DNA of 64,000 nt from Xestospongia muta (taxonomy: Eukaryota; Porifera; Demospongiae; Haplosclerida; Petrosiidae), in the NCBI GenBank assembly GCA_963693285.1, contig OY848917.1, forward strand, positions 31,817,245 through 31,881,244, written 5' to 3'. Each line of letters begins with the position of its first letter. Position 1 is the stretch's first letter. A program made the position numbers and the translations under genes. Of this stretch, positions 50,901-62,530 are shown piece by piece. Below the pieces are notes generated by a model, which had not been told where the DNA came from, did no database searches, and saw only the letters and a list, made by a program, of their open reading frames with translations.

Positions 50901-53900
50901 CTGGTGATAAATATGTACACACAAATCCAATGCAAAATTATTTTTATAAGTAGCTAGGTTCTTTAATCTATATTGTTCATAACTGATGATAATTTGTACT
51001 GATTTTACACACAGCAATAAAAGGATGTATAGTGGTTAGCTACTTATGTGGGGACTTTTATATGATTTGTGTGTAAACATAATTATTCTTCATCCTCTTG
51101 TCTCTTCCTTCAACATTGCCATATCTACATCATTGACTTTTTTCGAAGTGTTTTTGATTACTTGTGCATCTGTCGATGATAATTAGTGAATTTTTATTTA
51201 TTATAAATGTTGGATACTGTTCACTGAATTCTAACTGCTATCTCTTAGCCATACAATGCAAAGAGATTAATCTAAGTACTATATACTGGTAGAGTCTGAA
51301 GTAACTGTACTAGTGTGGTATTGTATATTCGTACACTCCTTTCATTTATCATGTTGATAACATCAAGTAAAACTTTCCCTAATAGCTAGAGGATGAATGT
51401 TATCTACTATCACTTAATAATACTTTTGCTATATAGTTTGTAATAGTATGTGACAATAATATTTTTATGTTGTTTAGTTTGGCAAGACTCCATTGTACAT
51501 AGCATGTTACAATGGTCATGATGAAGTAGTGCAAGTATTACTAGACCATGGTGTTCAAGTGGATGTTCCAGACAAGGTCAGTGACATATCATGTATTCAT
51601 GTTAAGTTATGTAACATAACAGAAATTAATGAAGCTACTTTAGTCATTTTGAAAGTTAGCAAAGGATGATCTCTATGTATTGTCATTACTCATCAATTGT
51701 TGTAATCATAGATCAATGAGTTTTTAAATACCTTTTATAATTACTACAAATAATATATAGACACATCTAGCAGTCAATGTGTAGCTATTAAAGTTTCTTT
51801 TATTTCAATATACTTTTTATAAATTCCCCAGAAATAGTATTTTGAGAATTTAGCAATTTTGTTAGAGTACAAACTGTGATCTCCAAACAAACAGCAAATC
51901 CTCACCTTTGAGTAGAGAGCACTTCATGAGATATTATTTTTATTATTTGATTTGACAAGAATACTATATAACCAAATAATATTATTGTATTTAATAATGT
52001 CCGGCAAAACAAATCTATAACTTGATAGAAAACATAGAATGCTTACATGTATTTTTGAATTATCAAGTAAACAGGATAACTTAGTATATGACAAGACAAT
52101 AGTGTATTGTCTCACTTTATATGTCATAATTAACACAGTGTATTTCTTGTCATTTAGTATGGCAGAACTTCTTTACATATTGCCTACTTGAGAGGTAATG
52201 ATGACATTGTCAAATTATTAATTAAATCAGGAGCTAGTAATTTGGAGGCAGTGAAAGTTGTAAGTGAAATGTGAAATTTAATTAGAAATAAAGGTTGATT
52301 AAACTAATATTATTGATAGAAGACAAAGCTAACAATATCAACATAAGTCAATCATAGCAATATTAAATCCTCTATTAGTAATGATAACACTATTGTTTAG
52401 GTATATATCATAACTCATTAATCAGTTACATATAATGTACGATCTAATATAATGATCAGCGAATTATATTGTATCATTACTATGCTATGTTATGTGGACA
52501 TAAATCTGTGATCTCTTATATAGGATAGTCTCCTTCTCAAATCTGAAAATGAGAGTGATTTAGAAAGTATTAGAGTACCACTTACTAAACAAGCCAATAT
52601 TAACATTGCTAATGAGGTATGTACTATGTTGAGAAATTGTTACACAATGTTTTCTGTTAAGTTTTATTTAAATCAACATAGAAATGTAATGGAATACTAC
52701 CATTATTATGACACAATAGTCTTTCTACAAGTGTTTATTATTATATGCCCCATATTATTAAGATTTGGTTATATCCATTCAATGTTTAGTGTTTTACTTT
52801 TTGTAATTTATATTCCGAGACCATATTGTACACTTTCTTCTTAAGATTTGATGTAAACAAAAGGAATATTGACAAGTTGTGTTACATGTCCATCTCTTCA
52901 TTCTCTTTATATCTTACATTATATTAGTATGGAGAGACAGCACTGATTTTAGCTGCTAGGAATAACCATACAGATATTGCACTTCATCTGATTGAGAATG
53001 GTTGTTCTGTTGACATTAGGGATGAAGTGAGTTAATATAGTACTTACTGTTTAACAAAGAAAGTTTTAATGGATATACATTTAGTTTAACAAGCTAGCCT
53101 TTCCTTCTTATTGACATGTTTCCTGACTAGTCTAAAAATGTAGCTTTACATGTCATATAATAGTAAGGACGTTTTTTGCCAAGATTGAATTGAGCAATTT
53201 TATTAGGGATCATAATTCCTAGCATGGTAATCTACATGAATGAGACTAGTAGTACAGTATCACAATATTCAGAAATTATTATTTCATTTGACGCATCAGA
53301 GGAATCGTACATGACTTGTTTTCTTCTACAATAAACGTTTGGTGTTCTTGAAATTGGATACTGCAGTTTTTATCTACAAAAGAAATAACACTAGAATTAT
53401 TAGATTAAGCTAGACTCCCACAAGTAGAATCTTAATAATGTCAAAGTTATATTCATGTTAGAAAACATTGGGTATTAACATAAGAGGTAGCTAAGGTTTC
53501 TGTAAATGTTTGTGGCACTCTCAACATTTGCAGCAAAAGTAGTCTGATATTTTGTTTGTTTTTCCTTAGATAGGAATTAAGTCTTAATCTTGCAAAAGAA
53601 CATTGATTCTCATCATTAAATGAATAATTCTAGTTTCAACGCCATGTTATAATAATCACATTGATAAATCAAAAGTTAATTGAATTAGTGATTTCATTAG
53701 ATGTTATGATATCAATGTATACATCATTTTCTGTCCCAAAAAAATAAAAAAAAGATACCAAACTACCTTTTGCCATGATGTTTGGTAGCTTGGGGACAAC
53801 AGTACCTGATGGAGGGGCTAGCTCAATAAACATTAAGCACTTGAATTATATCAATATACGAAATGATCACATCAATATATGAAATGAAAGTATATCTACT

Positions 53901-56900
53901 GTAGTAGTAGTAGCTCATTACTACACAATAGCAAATGAAAAGCACTAAAATGTGTAAGCTTTGCTCCTATAGCTAGCTATAATAAACATTAGTTTGACAA
54001 ATGTTAAAGAAATATATTTTAAATATGTATTGTTCAACCACTATATAGCAGCTTTTATACTTTGTGGGAGTAGTAGTCTGGGAATGAGGCTAGTCTCTTC
54101 ATGTCACAATGCCAACATCAAACTATTGAACAGACAAGTGGTTTATTTCAATTATATAACAACAGATATAGTTAAATTTAACTTTAATAATATATAATAT
54201 ATTATCAAAGGTCTGGTACTTGCTTTAGTCATCTCTGGTCAATGTTCTAGTTTCTTGACTTCTTTGTGCATCATATTTTATAGTATTTGACATAGTGATT
54301 GACTTTTCTAGCAACATTAGTGATTACCATAGTATTTTGTCAACACTAGATATCTAAATAAAAGTCAAAAATATCACTGTAACTTTAGAATGAAAAGTTA
54401 TTATGGAAATCCTCACTTATGTTTTACTTATTATTCTATCCTGTATCAACTAGTAGACAGTTAGTTTAATTAGTAACACTTTAAATCTTCTCTGTGATTT
54501 TTGTTTATAATTTAATATTGTAAGCTTTCTTTCTAGACTGTATGCTTGCAAATACCACTGTAAGATAGAAAAAAATTCTTTGTCTTACATTTGTAGTTTC
54601 ATTATTGTATAATGAATATTTTTAAGATTATAGCAATTTAAAGTGTTTTACCAGAGTAACATACAAACAAACATAGTAAATACTATAACACTCACCATGT
54701 AGAGGAGGTGAGAGATAATTACAATCTGCTACTTATTACATTCTGTCTTTGTATTCTCAGTATGATTACACTGCTTTATACTGGGCAGCCCACAATAACA
54801 ATGCTGACCTTATTAAGACAATTTTGGACCGTACTGTTGAGATTGATGTTAAGAATGAGGTTAGTATAATTAAAACTACAATTGTGTTAATAACCATTCA
54901 TTGTGCAAGGTTGTATTTCTGATACATGCAGTGTGTCACATGGTCCTATGATTGTTATGGACCACATGATTATACATATATATGTGTGTGTGCATATTTA
55001 TCATATTATATTGTATTGTTGTATCTGAGATTTGAAGCCAATGAATAAAATTAACCCACATAAAGAAACTGCTGATGTGTATGGCAACACATCAATTTAA
55101 TTACTGCTATTGGGAATGCTTTAATTGAATTGAGTATGACTGATTTTCTTATCAAAACAATTTAAGGACTTTTACATTTATAATCTTGTCTCTAAAGTCT
55201 TGTGACTGGTAATATAGTAGATAGAAAATGGAATAGCAATAACCTAACTATCTTTATCTGTATAATCAGGAGCGCATGGACATAACTACTAAGTCTTTTG
55301 AATTTTAATAGCTTCTAGGTAGTAACCTCTTAGTATGTGTGCTTTAAATAGATAAATTTAAGAGAAGTCAAGAAGTCAAGAAGATGGCCAAGCGACCTTA
55401 AACAACATATATCATTATATTCCGACACAAGGTAACTCCAAAGTGTCCTGGTGTTTTGTGTGGACAAGGTGTCACAGGCCTAGTCAAGGCGTGGCCTGAC
55501 CCTCGCTTGCCAGAGGGTCAGGAAAACTACCCACACTAAATTTGTTCTGAGCTGAATGTCTTTGAGTGGGGCTGCAACACGTGTACCGCGCGGCTGTGAA
55601 ATTAAAAATGACACTGTATTGCTATGGCTGTGAGAAAGACATCACTCATCGAGCTACAGATAGTTGTAGCATGCTGAGTGATGCCAGCTCAAAGCCTTGT
55701 CAATTTGGAAAAGGCTAGTAGCAGAACGATTTGATGAAGTGAAGATTGATGTTGATGCTAATGGGTACTGAGTTATGATGATGATGGATATGTTGGAATA
55801 ATGTGCACCTCTTGTGTCTCAGCACTATACAGATTTGAGAGATTGGAGTCAAGCACTCGCAAAAATGTTGACGATATTGTTGACTGCATTATCAGTACTG
55901 ACCGATAGTGTTTTACCAAATCCAGTAATTAACACATCAAAGATATCATTCCCTTTAACAAACGTAGCAATTACTTCCCTTTGTTTTTCTTTTAGAATAA
56001 TCCCAAGGTGCCTTTCTATGTCTTCTATAATCTCAGTCATGTTCATTGATAACAATGATGTCAGTTCCCTTCCAGCAGACGTCACTTCCTTTGCTGCAAA
56101 ATTTTGCAGCAGAACAAAGTTTAGTGTGCGTAGTTTTCCTGACCCTCCAGCACGTGAGGGTCAGGCCACGCCTTGACTATCACTGCCTACTTCCTTGTAT
56201 CACGCAGCAAGGAAACTACCAAAACGTTCGTTACCCTTGTAATAGCCGCAAAAAAGCTGGTAGAAAGTTCTTTATAAGAACTCCAGCAACTTCCCTAGCT
56301 TGAGACTAGTTTTCATATATTGCCAGAGAACTAGTCTTGTTGAATAAAGTGATATATTTTGTTTAACTGTTTCCACCTCTTTAATGACAAAAGCCTCCAT
56401 AACCTCCAAGTCCAATTCTCCAAGTCCAATTTTTTTTTGTAGAAACACAATAAATTGCTCAATAGTCAGAGACTAGTACAAAGAACAATTATGACATTAT
56501 ATAAATAATAGGTAATTACTTGAATAAATGACGGAGGGAATTTCTTAAAATTATTGGACTGTTAGAGTTCTTTCTTAGTTTCAACTTCGTTATACTCGCC
56601 ATAGATGATTGTAATAATATTCATTGCTTTGTCATGTACTTAGCAGTACTTATGCTACGTAAGTGTATTTTCCTTATATGGAATAATCCTTGACTGTGTT
56701 TCGAAAATGGTTAGAATACAAATATAATGACAGTTTGATGCTCTTTCTCGTTGCTTCGCAATGCTCACGCACTCCTGGTATAATTGATAAAATGGAACTT
56801 AAACAGTGACATTATATCACAAACATCTTACAATAAATACTAACAAAGGCACCTCTTTAATATAAGTGACCCTCCAGTCAATTTCCGTTTTACTTACTCT

Positions 56901-59900
56901 AAATAATATTGTGCTCTGTTTGGCTTCTGAATTATATTTGTAAGTCTCATATTAATTATAACTGACATAGGCTGAACTTTGGATGTATTATCTTTGTAAA
57001 ACAAAATGTCAATGTCATTTAGTCTGTCTCTATCATAATATTTACTTTCTTTGCTTCATGTCCTGGGGTGGACATGCACTTCCTTTTTTATTCTATATTG
57101 TATTCATGGTCAAATCATTCAAGTTAGTCCAGTGGTAATAATTATTACTTTAAGTATATTCATAGCAAATTCTTGCAACTATATACACCTTACAAAAATA
57201 TACCTCAATAAATGTCATAATACAATAACTGTTGTGGTAAGTCACATGTAGCCAATAATATTGTGAATATGGCAAAGTGCCAAGTAACATTGACTTCTTT
57301 GGGAATAGTTGCTGTTACTCCTTCTGAGAAAAGGATAGCATCTAAGAATGATGGTCTTCTACTACTAGCCTTAATTCTAGCTCTTCTAGTAGCTTTATTT
57401 AAAATAAAAAAGCTTTTCCGAGTTACAATGTCCTTATGACATTGGTGAAGTTTATGATATTGCCAACACTCTCAACAAACTAGAGAAGTAAATTAGAATA
57501 ACTAACAATTATAATTATCGATAATATTATTCAGGATATATTAAAATTACTTTAACTGGTACTTCAATTATATACTTAGTATATATAATTTCATAACTAA
57601 CGTTTTCAAAACCTGATAATGTCTTTGTGTTCCCAACACATGATGAATTCAGGAAAAAGCATACATTCTCTCAAGAGTTGATAAAGATAAACAGTCCTTG
57701 GCTAATTTATTCCAAATTACTTGATGGAGGTTTTTGTCTTTTTTGTGTCATTTCCGCATGAGCAAGCCATGGTAGTAGTGATCTGGGTGTGTTAGTTAAT
57801 TGGCCAATGAAGACTTTCTGCAAAGACACAGAGATATTGAAAAGACACAGAACTCTGCAATATCATAAAAATTATATGGCTGATATGGTTTCCTTTCTTG
57901 ATGTCATGGAGCAACATACACCATCAGTTATAGCAATGGACATTCTGCTCATGACCAACCAATTGATCGAAATTGCTTTCAATTGTAAAATCTATTTTTG
58001 TGGACGACTTAGAGGCCACAGAGATGATGAAAAGTATCTTCATAACCTAGCTATTAACCCTGGTAACTTTCGATCTTTGCTTGACTTTCATATTGAGTTA
58101 GGTGATAAAGTATTGAAGGAGGATTTCCAGAAATGTCCATGAAATACTACATATCAATCAAAAACAGTCCAAATTGAGATGATCGAGTAATTGATGAATA
58201 TATTATTGTTGAAGCTTTAGAAAAGGTTCAGAGGGCTCGTTTTTTAATATTGGAAGATGAAGTTTCTGATATTTCCAATGAGGAGCAGTTAACTTTGGTC
58301 TTCAGTTTTGAAGAGTTCTTGGATTTTGTTCAGTGTAGTTGTGAAACAAATGGAAAAGCTTTATCAAATATATTATCAACACTAACAAGTAATGGATTAG
58401 ATTTGCAGTTAATGGGGGGCAGGGATATGACAGAGCTGGTGCTATGTCTGGATGTATTAGAGGAGTAGATGCTCGAATCCAAAGTCAATTTCATTGAGTT
58501 TACTCTATTGTTAAAAATGGGTGTGTCTATGAATAATAAACAAATGAATGTTAATTAGGCCTAAAAATGTTAGCTGTGGGCTTTGCACACCCTATTTCTA
58601 CACTCTGGATTTGTTGGTACCCACCATATTGAATGCAACCATTCAATAATTATTGGTTTAATTTGGTAAAATATTTTCAAAGGCCATTTTGGACATAATC
58701 TTATTAAGATTTGGTACTAACAAGGAAACTATGACAAATTTCTAAATACATAAATACATGTACAATGTACATCTGTTTATTCTCTTTATATCATACATTT
58801 ATTAGGATGGAGACACTGCACTCTATGTCGCTACTGATAATAACCATACTGATATTGCACTTCTTCTGATTGAGAGTGGCTGTTCTGTTGATATTAAGAA
58901 TAATGTGAGTAAATATAGGTAGCACACTTCCTAACAAAGCTACTTATGGTATTAGTTCATATGTTTACATATCACAAGCTAGCATCATAGCCAGCAATCA
59001 AATCTCTCCACCTCATTAAAAAATTTCTTAATACATGTACATAAATATATCTATATTTTACATGTATACGTTAGTTAATTTCAGTTGTCTGTATCACACT
59101 TAGTTATGAAATAGTTTTATAATAAAGACCTCAGACATTGTTATAAATACCTGCAATGAGCTATGACCACATGAAGCCACTTTGTCTTCATTCTAATCAT
59201 ATAAGTAATGCTGCTATAATAAAAGGATCCTCTGGCCCTTAAATTATTCTTCCTACTCATTAATATAACTTTGTAGCTTTAAAATTATTGTTAGATGTAA
59301 TATAAATTACACATTATATCCTGTATTGATATCTATATTAAGTGCAATTAGTCTTGAACAGTAAAATAAAACAAACAGTAGAAATATATCAATTGTTCTT
59401 GAAACCTACACATTTTTACAACACATAGAGATGTCATTCTAGAGATATCATATTGAAATGAACAAAATGGATCATATTATCATAAACAATGTGGTGCTTT
59501 AACTTCTTTAAAAAATGATCATTTTATTATTTGTACATTATAATTAATATAATATAAGAATGACTTACTGGCTTATCATTTTCTACCTATTTTCTAGCTC
59601 TTCTAGTAGCTTTATTTAAAATAAAAAAGCTTTTCTCAGTTACAATGTCCTTATGACATTGGTGAAGCTTATGATATTGCCAACACTCTCACCAATCTAG
59701 AGAAGTAAATTAGAATAACTAACAATTATATTTATTGATAATATTATTCAGGATATATCAAAATTACTTTAACTGGTACTTCAATTATATACTTAGTATA
59801 TATAATTTCATAACTAACGTTTTCAAAACCTGATAATGTCTTTGTGTTCCCAACACATGACAAATTCAGGAAAAAGCATACATTCTCTCAAGAGTTAATA

Positions 59901-62530
59901 AAGATAAACAGTCCTTGGGTAATTTATTCCAAATTACTTGATGGAGGTTTTGTCTTTCTTGTGTCATTTCCGCATAGAACTTGTAATGGAATACTACAAT
60001 TATTATGATACAATAGTCGCTCTACAAGTGTTTATTATTATATGCTCCATATTATTAAGATTTGATTATATCCATTCAATGTCTAGTGTTTTACTTTTTG
60101 TAATTTATATTCCAAGACCATATTGTAGACTTTCTTCTTAAGATTTGATGTAAACAAAAGGAATATTGACAAGTTGTGTTACATATCCATCTCTTTATTC
60201 TCTTTATATCTTACATTATATTAGTGTGGACAGACAGCACTGATTTTAGCTGCTAGGAATAACCATACAGATATTGCACTTCATCTGATTGAGAATGGTT
60301 GTTCTGTTGACATTAGGGATGAAGTGAGTTAATATAGTACTTACTATTTAACAGAGAAACAAAGTTTTAATGGATATACATTTAGTTTAACAAGCTAACC
60401 TTCCCTTCTTATTGACATGTTTCTTGACTAGTCTAAAAATGTAGCTTTACATGTCATATAATTTTTACCAAGATTGAATTGAGCAATTTTATTAGAGACC
60501 ATAATTCCTAGCATGGTAATCTGTATGAATGAGACTAGTAGTACAGTATCACAATGTTTAGAAATTATTATTTCATTTGACGCATCAGAGGAATTGTACA
60601 TGACTTGTTTTCTTCTACAATAAACATTTGCTGTTCTTGAAATTGGATACTACAGTTTTTATCTACAAAAGAAAATAACACTAGAATTATTAGATTAAGC
60701 TAGAGTCCCACAAAAAGAATCTTAATAATGTCAAAGTTATATTCATGTTAGAAAACATTGGGTATTAGTATACACTTAAAAGGTAGCTAAGGCTCCTGTA
60801 AATCTTTGTGGCATTCTCAACCATTTGCAGCAAAAATACAGGGGCGGTTCTAGGGAAGGGCTATGGTGGCTTGACCACCCCCCTCGCTCAAATTTTCGCC
60901 TTTAAAGAGAAGTAACCTGAGTTATAATCTCATTCTGTAGCGCCCAATACTATTGTTGAGAACTTTATCGTGCACTTTAGCTCACTTATAACAAGCGGCG
61001 CCACACCTACTACGAGATCCTTCAGCAGTCTAAAAAGGAGCAAGACTCCGTTTAGATCGACAATGACCAACACCAAATTGACTTAGCTTACTCTACTTCA
61101 CGTACATCGTGATATTGACATCGACATCAAAGCCGCCCTGGACAAGTTCGCTAGGTTGTACCCGAGACGAATGAGAATGACGGAAATACTTCCTGATTAA
61201 ATTTTTAACTGCACTATATTTGCGCATGCGCAAAATAAAGGGCATGGTCCTAAACATACAGCTCCCCCCTAATGCCATTCCTAGAACTGCCCCTGAAAAT
61301 AGTCTGATATTTTGTTTGTTTTTCCTTAGATAGGAATTAATTATAATAATCACATTGATAAGTCAAAAGTTAATTAAATTAATGATTTCATTAGATGTTA
61401 TGATACCAATGTATACATCATTTTCTGTCCCAAAAAATAAGAAAAGATACCAGACTACCTTTTGCCATGATGTGTGGTAGCTTGGGGATGACAATACCTT
61501 ATGGAGGGGCTAGCTCAATGAACATCAAGCACTTAAATTATATCAATATATGAAATGAAAGTATATCTACTGTAGTAGTAGTAGCTCATTGCTACACAAT
61601 AGCAAATGAAAAGCACTAAAATGTGGAAGGTTTGCTCCTATAGCTAGCTATAATAAACATTAGTTTGACAAATGTTAAAGAAATATATTTTAAATATGTA
61701 TTGTTCAACCACTATATAGCAGCTTTTATACTTTGTGGGAGTAGTAGTCTGGGAATGAGGCTAGTTTCTTAATGTCACAATGCCAACATCAAACTATTGC
61801 ACAGACAAGTGGTTTATTTCAATTATATAACAACAGATATAGTTAAATTTAACTTTCATAATATATAATATATTATCAAAGGTCTGGTACTTGATTTAGT
61901 CATCTCTAGTCAATGTTCTAGTTTCTTGACTTCTTTGTGCATCATATTTTATTGTATTTGACATAGTGATTGACTTTTCTAGCAACATTAGTGATTACCA
62001 TAGTATTATGTTAACACTAGATATCTAAATAAAAAGTCAAAAATATCACTGTAACTTTAGAATGAAAAGTTATTATTGAAATCCTCACATATGTTTTAAT
62101 TATTATTCTATCTTGTATTGACTAGTAGACAGTTAGTTTAAATGGTAACACTTTATATCTTCTCTGTGATTTTTGTTTATAATTTAATATTTTAAGCTTT
62201 CTCTCTAGACTGTATGCTTGCAAATACCACTGTTAGATAGAAAAAATTCTTTGTCTTACATTTGTAGTTTCATTATTGTATAATGAATATTTTTAAGATT
62301 ATAGCAATTTAAAGTGTTTTACCAGAGTAACATACAAACAAACATAGTAAATACTATAACACTCACCATGTAGAGGAGGTGAGAGATAATTACAATCTAC
62401 TACTTATTACATTATATCTTTGTATTCTCAGGGTGATTACACTGCTTTATACTGGGCAACCCACAATAACAATGTTGACCTTATTAAGACAATTTTGGAC
62501 CGTACGGTTCAAATTGATGTTAAGAATGAG
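34805..62530 (+). CDS. Gene B: expanded ankyrin-repeat paralogue of gene A (3' end outside window)
   Basis: Exons: 34805-34828, 35601-35702, 35912-36010, 37119-37223, 38342-38440, 44360-44458, 45228-45326, 47931-48029, 48904-49002, 51478-51576, 52158-52259, 52524-52616, 52928-53026, 54761-54859, 58806-58904, 60225-60323, 62432-62530, each bounded by AG and GT and each a whole number of codons in phase 0. The start exon gives MSEPSMIL. Sixteen ankyrin-type repeats follow, against twelve in gene A. The repeat at 52524 is degenerate. The last exon seen (GDYTALYWATHNN) matches gene A exon 12, so a Roc-COR exon would be expected next, but none is present up to 64,000. It is not certain that all exons belong to one mRNA, because two dead ankyrin exons and a retroelement lie within introns and two exon blocks are duplicated. 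Confidence 0.75.
39565..39819 (-). CDS. PHD-finger exons (copy B, partial)
   Basis: Equivalent of 19069-19360. The last exon 39731-39565 keeps all zinc ligands (C-x3-NC, WIECDNCGEWFHQVCIGL, LFCDKCQ). The preceding exon has lost 33 bp in frame compared with copy A. Because the change keeps the frame and all ligands remain, the copy may still be functional. Confidence 0.55.
   Translation of the reverse strand: MYLLFLLDLQLREVIITNFMFRNIILYPADTGQVITNCKDKNCENLKAYKWIECDNCGEWFHQVCIGLKLKIKNSVNLFCDKCQ
40778..40833. repeat. AAT/TAA microsatellite at 5' side of retroelement
   Basis: A long AAT run immediately before the first ATG of the retroelement. The matching site in copy A (near 20,260) has no such run. 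Confidence 0.85.
40834..44023 (+). mobile_element. Non-LTR retrotransposon with restriction-like endonuclease (inactivated)
   Basis: The element lies between TAA runs and is absent at the same place in copy A. The first frame (ATG 40834) encodes a cysteine-rich knot (C-C-x-C, KCKRCDC, PCVNC). The reverse transcriptase spans about 41,882-42,685, with RPIGVGETLRRI, VDASNAFN (42,220), TQGDPLSM (42,390) and YADD (42,482). Farther on, a CDGCG...H...CC zinc knuckle (about 43,357-43,410) precedes the restriction-like endonuclease region (HNEVRD, KEP, then ADLAMRG and FDI, about 43,430-43,610). This is the order seen in R2/R4/NeSL-type LINEs. Several frameshifts and stops, for example at 42,684, split the polyprotein, so it is dead. 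A 17-C tract lies at 43,636-43,652. A Dong-like preference for TAA repeats would explain the flanks. Confidence 0.8.
44024..44078. repeat. TAA microsatellite at 3' side of retroelement
   Basis: An interrupted TAA/AAT run directly follows the retroelement; it may be the element's tail or the second half of the target repeat. Confidence 0.8.
44360..49002 (+). CDS. Gene B amplified 'EGKTPLYVASEKG' ankyrin exons
   Basis: Four intact 99-bp exons (44360, 45228, 47931, 48904) and two dead ones (47488, 49625) are of the same subtype as gene A exon 6, which has only one. Intron sequences on both sides (TTTGATGTTCCTCACATAAC before; GACATTAAAAGAAGGCAGGT after) are repeated with them. The repeat unit is therefore an exon with its introns of about 0.9-1 kb. 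Confidence 0.85.
44699..45015 (-). mobile_element. Ty3/gypsy fragment: integrase end and 3' LTR part
   Basis: On the minus strand the end of an integrase frame is seen (GPVSYIVKLKNG, DKLRKR and RRSTRIHKPPDQYF before the stop), followed by a purine tract GTGGGAGGAA and TGTAC, the usual start of an LTR. The LTR part shares about 30 bp with 47,005-47,037. The frame is interrupted by stops and shifts. Confidence 0.7.
45590..47037 (-). mobile_element. Ty3/gypsy fragment: 5' LTR, gag, zinc knuckle, protease (decayed)
   Basis: On the minus strand the LTR (about 47,037-46,852, ending CACA) is followed by TAATTGGTGACGAGG, a likely primer-binding region. Gag starts at ATG 46775 (FFPEREQWDTYIEQLQNYF, VREHF, then NFVAELR). 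A zinc-knuckle relic lies near 46,100-46,200 and a retropepsin-like LDTG near 45,930. Stops and frameshifts break gag-pol. The reverse transcriptase, RNase H and most of integrase are missing. Confidence 0.75.
47488..47586 (+). pseudogene. Dead ankyrin exon
   Basis: Same subtype as its neighbours (GKTPLYVA) but with TAA in frame after VA, a poor acceptor (AGAGAGAG) and no GTAAGT donor (GTAATT). If spliced in, it would stop the protein. Confidence 0.8.
47902..47928. repeat. TA microsatellite abutting a splice acceptor
   Basis: A TA run of about 27 bp directly precedes the AG of the ankyrin exon at 47931; a shorter run precedes the dead exon at 49625. It replaces the pyrimidine tract and may affect splicing. 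Confidence 0.7.
49625..49717 (+). pseudogene. Dead ankyrin exon
   Basis: Has the AG acceptor and EDKIPLYVAS, then TGA in frame. Its end is scrambled by a short duplication (GCTAATGCTAGTACTAAAGG), with loss of the donor. Confidence 0.8.
51478..54859 (+). CDS. Gene B ankyrin exons in the 51-55 kb block
   Basis: Five exons: 51478 (FGKTPLYIACYNG, like gene A exon 5), 52158 (YGRTSLHIAYLRGNDDIV, 102 bp, no counterpart in A), 52524 (93 bp, poorly matching the ankyrin consensus), 52928 (YGETALILAARNNHTDIALH) and 54761 (YDYTALYWAAHNN). The last two recur with their introns at 60225 and 62432. Confidence 0.85.
52640..55150. repeat. Intragenic duplication, first copy (two ankyrin exons)
   Basis: The stretch holding exons 52928 and 54761 is repeated at about 59,975-62,830 with the same intron sequence. 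The second copy has one extra insertion (60838-61292). Confidence 0.85.
55483..56177. mobile_element. Non-autonomous TIR transposon carrying a RecQ-like helicase fragment
   Basis: About 70-bp terminal inverted repeats start GTCAAGGCGTGGCCTGACCC; the right end is the inverse, and both sides are flanked by TA. Each end also folds on itself (CCTGACCCTC-8 nt-GAGGGTCAGG). On the minus strand, 56085-55849 encodes a piece similar to the start of a RecQ helicase core: KEKQREVIATFVKGNDIF followed by a Walker A-like GFGKT. The rest of the helicase is absent. It lies in the gene B intron between exons 54761 and 58806. Confidence 0.75.
56820..57030 (-). pseudogene. Unrecognised coding fragment, copy 1
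   Basis: The minus strand encodes a stretch with YYDRDRLNDIDILFYKDNT and VIINMRLTNIIQKPNRAQ. The same stretch with a few replacements lies at 63,164-63,310. No family is recognised; it is probably a piece of a transposon protein. Confidence 0.4.
57269..57439 (+). other. Small open frame with one hydrophobic segment
   Basis: A 56-codon frame from ATG 57269 to TGA contains LLLLALILALLVALF, which could cross a membrane. Only its second half is repeated near 59,595. It is probably a chance frame or transposon piece. Confidence 0.2.
57600..58505 (+). pseudogene. Decayed hAT-family (DUF4371/ZMYM1-like) transposase
   Basis: Consecutive pieces on the plus strand, in shifting frames, match the N-terminal half of hAT-like proteins: a TTF-type finger region (PWLIYSKLLDGGFCLFC), RLRGHRDDEKYL, NPGNFRSLLDFHIELGDKVL, EDEVSDISNEEQLTLVF, and a final G-x-YD-x-A block readable only after a frame change near 58,425. 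Stops at 58,139 and elsewhere kill it. No terminal repeats were found. It lies in an intron of gene B. Confidence 0.75.
58806..58904 (+). CDS. Gene B ankyrin exon of the 'NNHTDIALLLIE' subtype
   Basis: Same subtype as gene A exons 8-11 and preceded by the same intron sequence (58,610-58,800 resembles 23,200-23,420). Gene B has a single copy where gene A has four. Confidence 0.85.
59270..59975. repeat. Patchwork of duplicated intron and hAT fragments
   Basis: 59,270-59,580 matches gene A 25,870-26,160, the DNA just before the Roc exon. At 59,595 it switches to a second copy of 57,385-57,760 (part of the hAT relic), then to the 52.6-kb repeat at about 59,975. Confidence 0.75.
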
